From contig JBEIHH010000117.1 of NCBI GenBank assembly GCA_040381475.1, forward strand, positions 1-7,582: a stretch of DNA of 7,582 nt, given 5' to 3'. The DNA is from JAIBBG01 sp040381475 (GTDB lineage Bacteria; Bacteroidota; Bacteroidia; Flavobacteriales_D; Sanyastnellaceae). A program made the position numbers and the translations under genes. Every line of letters starts with the position of its first letter. Positions within the stretch are counted from its first letter, which is position 1. Of the stretch, positions 4,969-7,582 are shown piece by piece. Below the pieces are notes generated by a model, which did no database searches, had not been told where the DNA came from, and saw nothing but the letters and a program-made list of their open reading frames with translations.

Positions 4969-6431
4969 TCGCCAGTTCTCGTTGCTTGTTGATACAAAAT
5001 TTGAATGGTTGCCTTTGTCTTGCGCTGTCGGATGTTTCGGGTACCACGGTTTTTTAAACTCATTCTTGTATCGGGTGCGTAATAAGGACTCAGTCCGTTG
5101 GTTCGCAATCTGCTTATGGCATGGTCGTCCAGCATCGATGCTTCGACCTCCAACGTATATGTCGCTGATGAACCTGTCAATCCTGATTTTCGCAAAGTCA
5201 AGTGATTTCCATCAGCAATGTCAATACCAATAGTTCGGGAAGTTCCGCCCGGGCTTGTGAAATTCTCGCTATAGCTTGCATGATCCAAACCAAACTCCAC
5301 ATCGCTCTGAAACAAATCAACCTGAGTGCTTCCGGAACCAATATCTACGCGCAGACGCACATTGCCTCCATCGGAAATTGGCATTGAATAAATATTTCTT
5401 CCACTTCCGTCAGGATCAAGCGTACTTCGCATAGTTGAAATATCAATGCTCAGCATTTTTTCATGATGACCATCGGCATGATCATGGCCATCACCATCAC
5501 CACCAGAATCAGATTCAACGCTTCCTAAATCGAGTGCAAATCTTGTAAGAGACCGGGCTGAGTTCCATGCGCGATTGTTGGTAGCAGAATGATTTTGGGA
5601 ATTCTTCGTTTCAGCACCTTTCCAATACCATCTTTTATCGCCGCATTCACTATCCAAATTTAACGATAATATGTCCTCCTTGTCCTCTGCTCCATGTCTA
5701 TTCGCTGTTCGGATATACCTTGCAACAGCATAGGACTCTGATCTTGACAAACCGGGCAAAGGATCGATAGTATATCTAACGAAGTCAACAACCGCCTTAA
5801 CAACGCCCCCTCCGCCAAAAATACCACCAAGCGAAGAAGTAAATTGCAGCACCCCGCCGAAGGCCGCTGCAGATTGAGCAGCGCCGGCTAAATTTTTCAA
5901 TCCGGAAGCCATGTTACCTAAATCAGCAAACATCAAAACACCAACTGCTGCGCTTGTGACAACCCAAGAAGTAAACATCCCAAGATCTGAATTAAAGAAA
6001 TCCGCCATGGCAGGCTTACTAAGACGTCCATCGGGATCCACAAAATTCGCCGGGTCATTCACCATGCCGGCATAGGGAGAGTGGCATTGCTCCAAAGGAT
6101 CGGGGGCATGCCAGCGACCAATGATCGGGTCGTAGTACCGCGCAGCGAAATAGTTCAGATCAAGACCTTCGTATTTCCACTCCAGCTCGTGCCAGGTGGC
6201 GGAGGTGTAGCCTTTGTTGTACATCGCTTCTGCGTTGTACGCAAAACTGCCGTTGAACCTTCCGTATTCCAGGCCATATGGATAATACTCTTTCACCGAG
6301 CGTACCACGCCGTTTTTTCTTCGTATGGTAAGATTATCAAAGCTCACAAGGTTGTCGCTGTAATTGGTCAAGTAAGTGTAAAAATAACCATTCGCCGGAA
6401 TGGATATTGTTTGTGATTGCAACATTTCCAA
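4965..6431 (-). CDS. RHS repeat-associated core protein, C-terminal part with unknown tip
   Basis: A 488-residue frame from a TTG (ATG two codons later); neither looks like an original start, because RHS sequence continues upstream in another frame (6446-6775). Order: TISIPANGYFYTYLTN (8-23) and VSFDNLTI (29-36), the pre-core beta region; YYPYGLEYGRFNG (49-61); the RHS core LDLNYFAARYYDPIIGRWHAPDPLEQ (90-115); and ANFVDPDGR (128-136), where P127, D132 and P133 fit the PxxxxDPxG motif of the self-cleaving RHS shell. The tip, from about 137, has hydrophobic, Ala/Gly-rich stretches (about 152-215), a polar middle with GDKRWYW, a His/Asp/Gly-rich run at 310-324, then a beta-rich part and a basic tail. 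No known toxin fold is recognised. Full RHS proteins are far longer, so this is an N-terminally incomplete copy, probably a displaced tip cassette. It overlaps the next gene by ATGA. Confidence 0.85.
   Translation of the reverse strand: MEMLQSQTISIPANGYFYTYLTNYSDNLVSFDNLTIRRKNGVVRSVKEYYPYGLEYGRFNGSFAYNAEAMYNKGYTSATWHELEWKYEGLDLNYFAARYYDPIIGRWHAPDPLEQCHSPYAGMVNDPANFVDPDGRLSKPAMADFFNSDLGMFTSWVVTSAAVGVLMFADLGNMASGLKNLAGAAQSAAAFGGVLQFTSSLGGIFGGGGVVKAVVDFVRYTIDPLPGLSRSESYAVARYIRTANRHGAEDKEDILSLNLDSECGDKRWYWKGAETKNSQNHSATNNRAWNSARSLTRFALDLGSVESDSGGDGDGHDHADGHHEKMLSIDISTMRSTLDPDGSGRNIYSMPISDGGNVRLRVDIGSGSTQVDLFQSDVEFGLDHASYSENFTSPGGTSRTIGIDIADGNHLTLRKSGLTGSSATYTLEVEASMLDDHAISRLRTNGLSPYYAPDTRMSLKNRGTRNIRQRKTKATIQILYQQATRTGE
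5474..5518 (-). other. His/Asp/Gly-rich coding stretch
   Basis: Codons for residues 305-319 of the RHS tip and its immediate continuation are low in complexity, reading GGDGDGHDHADGHHEK overall (310-325), with repeated CAT and GAT-like triplets. Such a run could bind divalent metals or act as a flexible linker between the two halves of the tip. Role inferred only. Confidence 0.45.
6022..6051 (-). repeat. RHS core repeat copy B2 (DPxGR block)
   Basis: Partner of 4019-4048 (28 of 30 identical). It encodes ANFVDPDGRL at the core-to-tip border of the larger RHS fragment. Confidence 0.85.
6377..6412 (-). repeat. RHS core repeat copy A2 (TISIP block)
   Basis: Partner of 4114-4149 (31 of 36 identical), encoding TISIPANGYFYTY. 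In this copy the A and B blocks are about 325 bp apart, the apparent original spacing. Confidence 0.8.
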
Positions 6432-6445
6432 AGCACCGGGTTCTC

Positions 6446-6775
6446 CTATCCCGAATCGTTCCTCTCGGGATTTCGCAGCTCATTTTTTTTTATGGTTTGC
6501 TCAACTTGAATCATGCCACTATATTGACTGTTGATATTCAGAAACTCATCGAAGAAAACATAAATCAGAAAACCCTGCGGCAACGACATATCGGCGGCGT
6601 CTACCAGTGGGTCCAGGAAATTCGAAAGCGGCGCTGTACCTGTTCCGCCCGCACCGGCATAATTGATCAGGGTGGTCTCGTCCACAATGCCCGCGCCTTG
6701 GTTAGGCATGAGTTTCAGCAACACTTTCACCAATGCTAAAAGTCTATCAATTCCACTTCCTTTTTGAAGATACGG
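6446..6775 (-). pseudogene. RHS fragment upstream of the core, out of frame
   Basis: Open from just after a TGA (6776-6778) to TAG at 6446, with no ATG near its beginning; the first possible start is a TTG at 6733. It encodes VKVLLKLMPNQGAG, then a Gly/Ala-rich part, LPQGFLIYVFFDEFLNINSQ and MIQVEQTIKK. This matches the section that precedes the core in Bacteroidota RHS proteins, where a Y(L/V)xxLLFDE-like strand stands ahead of the IPxNGYxYxY strand. The latter follows at once in the neighbouring frame (4965-6431). Inserting one base near 6448 joins them as RNDSG-IGEPGALEM, so a single frameshift splits one RHS fragment. Lacking a start, the N-terminal repeats and the frame, it is unlikely to make protein by itself. 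Confidence 0.75.
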
Positions 6776-6815
6776 TCATAGCACATTCACGAAATTATAT
6801 TAGCTGAAGTTCACT

Positions 6816-7115
6816 TTAACTGGACCTCAATACCGTGATTTGATATAGAGCATCCTTATTAATCTTATCAAGTGATGGGTAATTGAACATAGGCTTATAG
6901 ATCTTTTCAAACAAAATGACGTCATTACTACTATCCTTAATCCAAAGCATGATGAGCTTCCTGGTAAAAATATCGAGCGCGGGTCGCATAGACAAATCAG
7001 TTACTAGTACCTCAAATTCTTCTATTTTCTTATAGAACTGGCTGCCATTAGGATAAATCGCATAGCCTAGATGTGCAGCTCGAAGCCTATTTTTTATCAC
7101 AAAACTTGTTTCCAT
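6816..7115 (-). CDS. Small cytosolic protein, candidate immunity protein
   Basis: A 99-residue protein from the ATG at 7113-7115 (an in-frame TTG at 7133 is a less likely start). It begins 20 nt after the stop of the frame entering from the right edge and is on the same strand, so the two are probably co-transcribed. There is no signal peptide and no membrane segment. It alternates basic and hydrophobic stretches (KKIEEFEVLVTDL, FTRKLIMLWIKD, DVILFEKIYKPMF). No family recognised. Position directly after an RHS-like tip and ahead of an RHS core fragment is that of an immunity gene; this is inference. Confidence 0.62.
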   Translation of the reverse strand: METSFVIKNRLRAAHLGYAIYPNGSQFYKKIEEFEVLVTDLSMRPALDIFTRKLIMLWIKDSSNDVILFEKIYKPMFNYPSLDKINKDALYQITVLRSS

Positions 7116-7135
7116 GTCTCTTTTTGCACCCAATT

Positions 7136-7582
7136 TTAATATATTCTAGGACAATATCCAAGTCCAGGCATTATGAATATGACCGAAGGATCAGTTCCCT
7201 GATCTATGGAATTACTATATGTTCCATATCCAAAATGCCATGTCGGTCTAATAACGTTGTCAAATGCAATTCCATATGATAGTCCAATAAATCCAGGAAT
7301 AAATGATGGCATTTTCAGGTACCCTTCCAACGAGTAATAAAAAATACCTGAAGGATTATCAGCGCGGCTAGCGTTCAAAAATGATATTCCGATATCAAAG
7401 GCGGATCCTACAGCACCGATCTTTCCCCAAGTTGTATTGAACCTCGTTATTGGCGGCATTTTTTTAACTATTGACGATCTAACAAAAGTTGAATTGGCAG
7501 CATTTCGCCAAATCTTACCCGTGTTATCCAAAAATCCAATTCCCCGATAAGAGATTTCGGTGAACCTAGAACGAAAAAGGCT
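7136..7582 (-). CDS. Probable C-terminal tip of an RHS protein, partial at window edge
   Basis: This frame is open from the window edge to TAA at 7136, giving at least 148 residues; the true start lies beyond 7582. It reads RGIGFLDNTGKIWRNAANS near the beginning, then WGKIGAVGSAFDIGISFLNASR, a Gly- and aromatic-rich part (SFIPGFIGLSYGIAFDN, HFGYGTYSN) and ends MPGLGYCPRIY. The KIGxVGxAxDxG stretch resembles the hydrophobic helices often found just after the RHS core in Bacteroidota tips, but the core itself would be outside the window, so the assignment rests on this faint likeness and on the RHS pieces downstream. It could instead be the end of an unrelated exported or membrane protein. Confidence 0.55.
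   Translation of the reverse strand, partial: SLFRSRFTEISYRGIGFLDNTGKIWRNAANSTFVRSSIVKKMPPITRFNTTWGKIGAVGSAFDIGISFLNASRADNPSGIFYYSLEGYLKMPSFIPGFIGLSYGIAFDNVIRPTWHFGYGTYSNSIDQGTDPSVIFIMPGLGYCPRIY

Noticed and set aside
4895..5233. Plus-strand open frame of about 112 codons
   Set aside because: It runs antisense to the ATGA junction of the RHS tip and the secreted follower; composition is unlike a real protein (many Cys, His and Phe in random order).
6407..6739. Plus-strand open frame of about 110 codons across the RHS fragment
   Set aside because: It lies antisense to recognisable RHS coding sequence, has no domain-like features, and is open by chance.
6790..6797. TAATTTCG on the minus strand as a promoter for the middle RHS fragment
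   Set aside because: It has one mismatch to the -7 element and no TTG at 17-21 nt upstream; no plausible start codon follows.

Overview
The window reads as a chromosomal segment from a member of the Bacteroidota. The evidence is a secreted protein with a type IX secretion (T9SS) sorting tail, a promoter of the Bacteroidota type (TTG, about 20 nt, TAnnTTTG-like), signal peptides ending in CAQ or MGQ, and RHS core sequences of the Bacteroidota style (YYPYGL, YFAARYYDPIIGRW, NFVDPDGR). Genus or family cannot be read from the sequence.

Left part (1-3314, plus strand). Two intact genes: a T9SS-exported repeat protein of unknown target (93-1742) and a PLP-dependent sugar aminotransferase of the DegT/DnrJ/EryC1/StrS family, WbpE-like (1867-2997). 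A 10-bp-stem hairpin and a good promoter candidate lie between them, so they are probably separate transcription units. An identical 28-bp sequence stands just before the first gene (38-65) and after the second (3180-3207), in the same orientation, so the pair is bracketed by a dispersed repeat. The right copy is preceded by a small cluster of CCTTTGTG-type units.

Right part (3315-7582, minus strand). I read this as an array of RHS 3'-end cassettes, each an RHS C-terminal piece followed by a small gene in the immunity position. In transcription order: (1) an open frame entering from the right edge (7136-7582, probably an RHS tip) followed by a 99-residue cytosolic protein (6816-7115); (2) an N-terminally incomplete RHS fragment (6446-6775, frameshifted into 4965-6431) with a full core and a roughly 350-residue unrecognised tip, overlapping by ATGA a secreted 255-residue protein (4201-4968); (3) a collapsed RHS relic (3844-4150) that has lost most of its core, overlapping by TAATG a 176-residue secreted or membrane protein (3315-3844) whose start is knocked out of frame by one missing A.

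The layout matches the known arrangement of polymorphic-toxin loci, where displaced tip-plus-immunity cassettes accumulate downstream of a working rhs gene. No tip or immunity candidate here resembles a toxin or immunity family I recognise, so the toxin and immunity roles are inferred from position and overlap, not from motifs.
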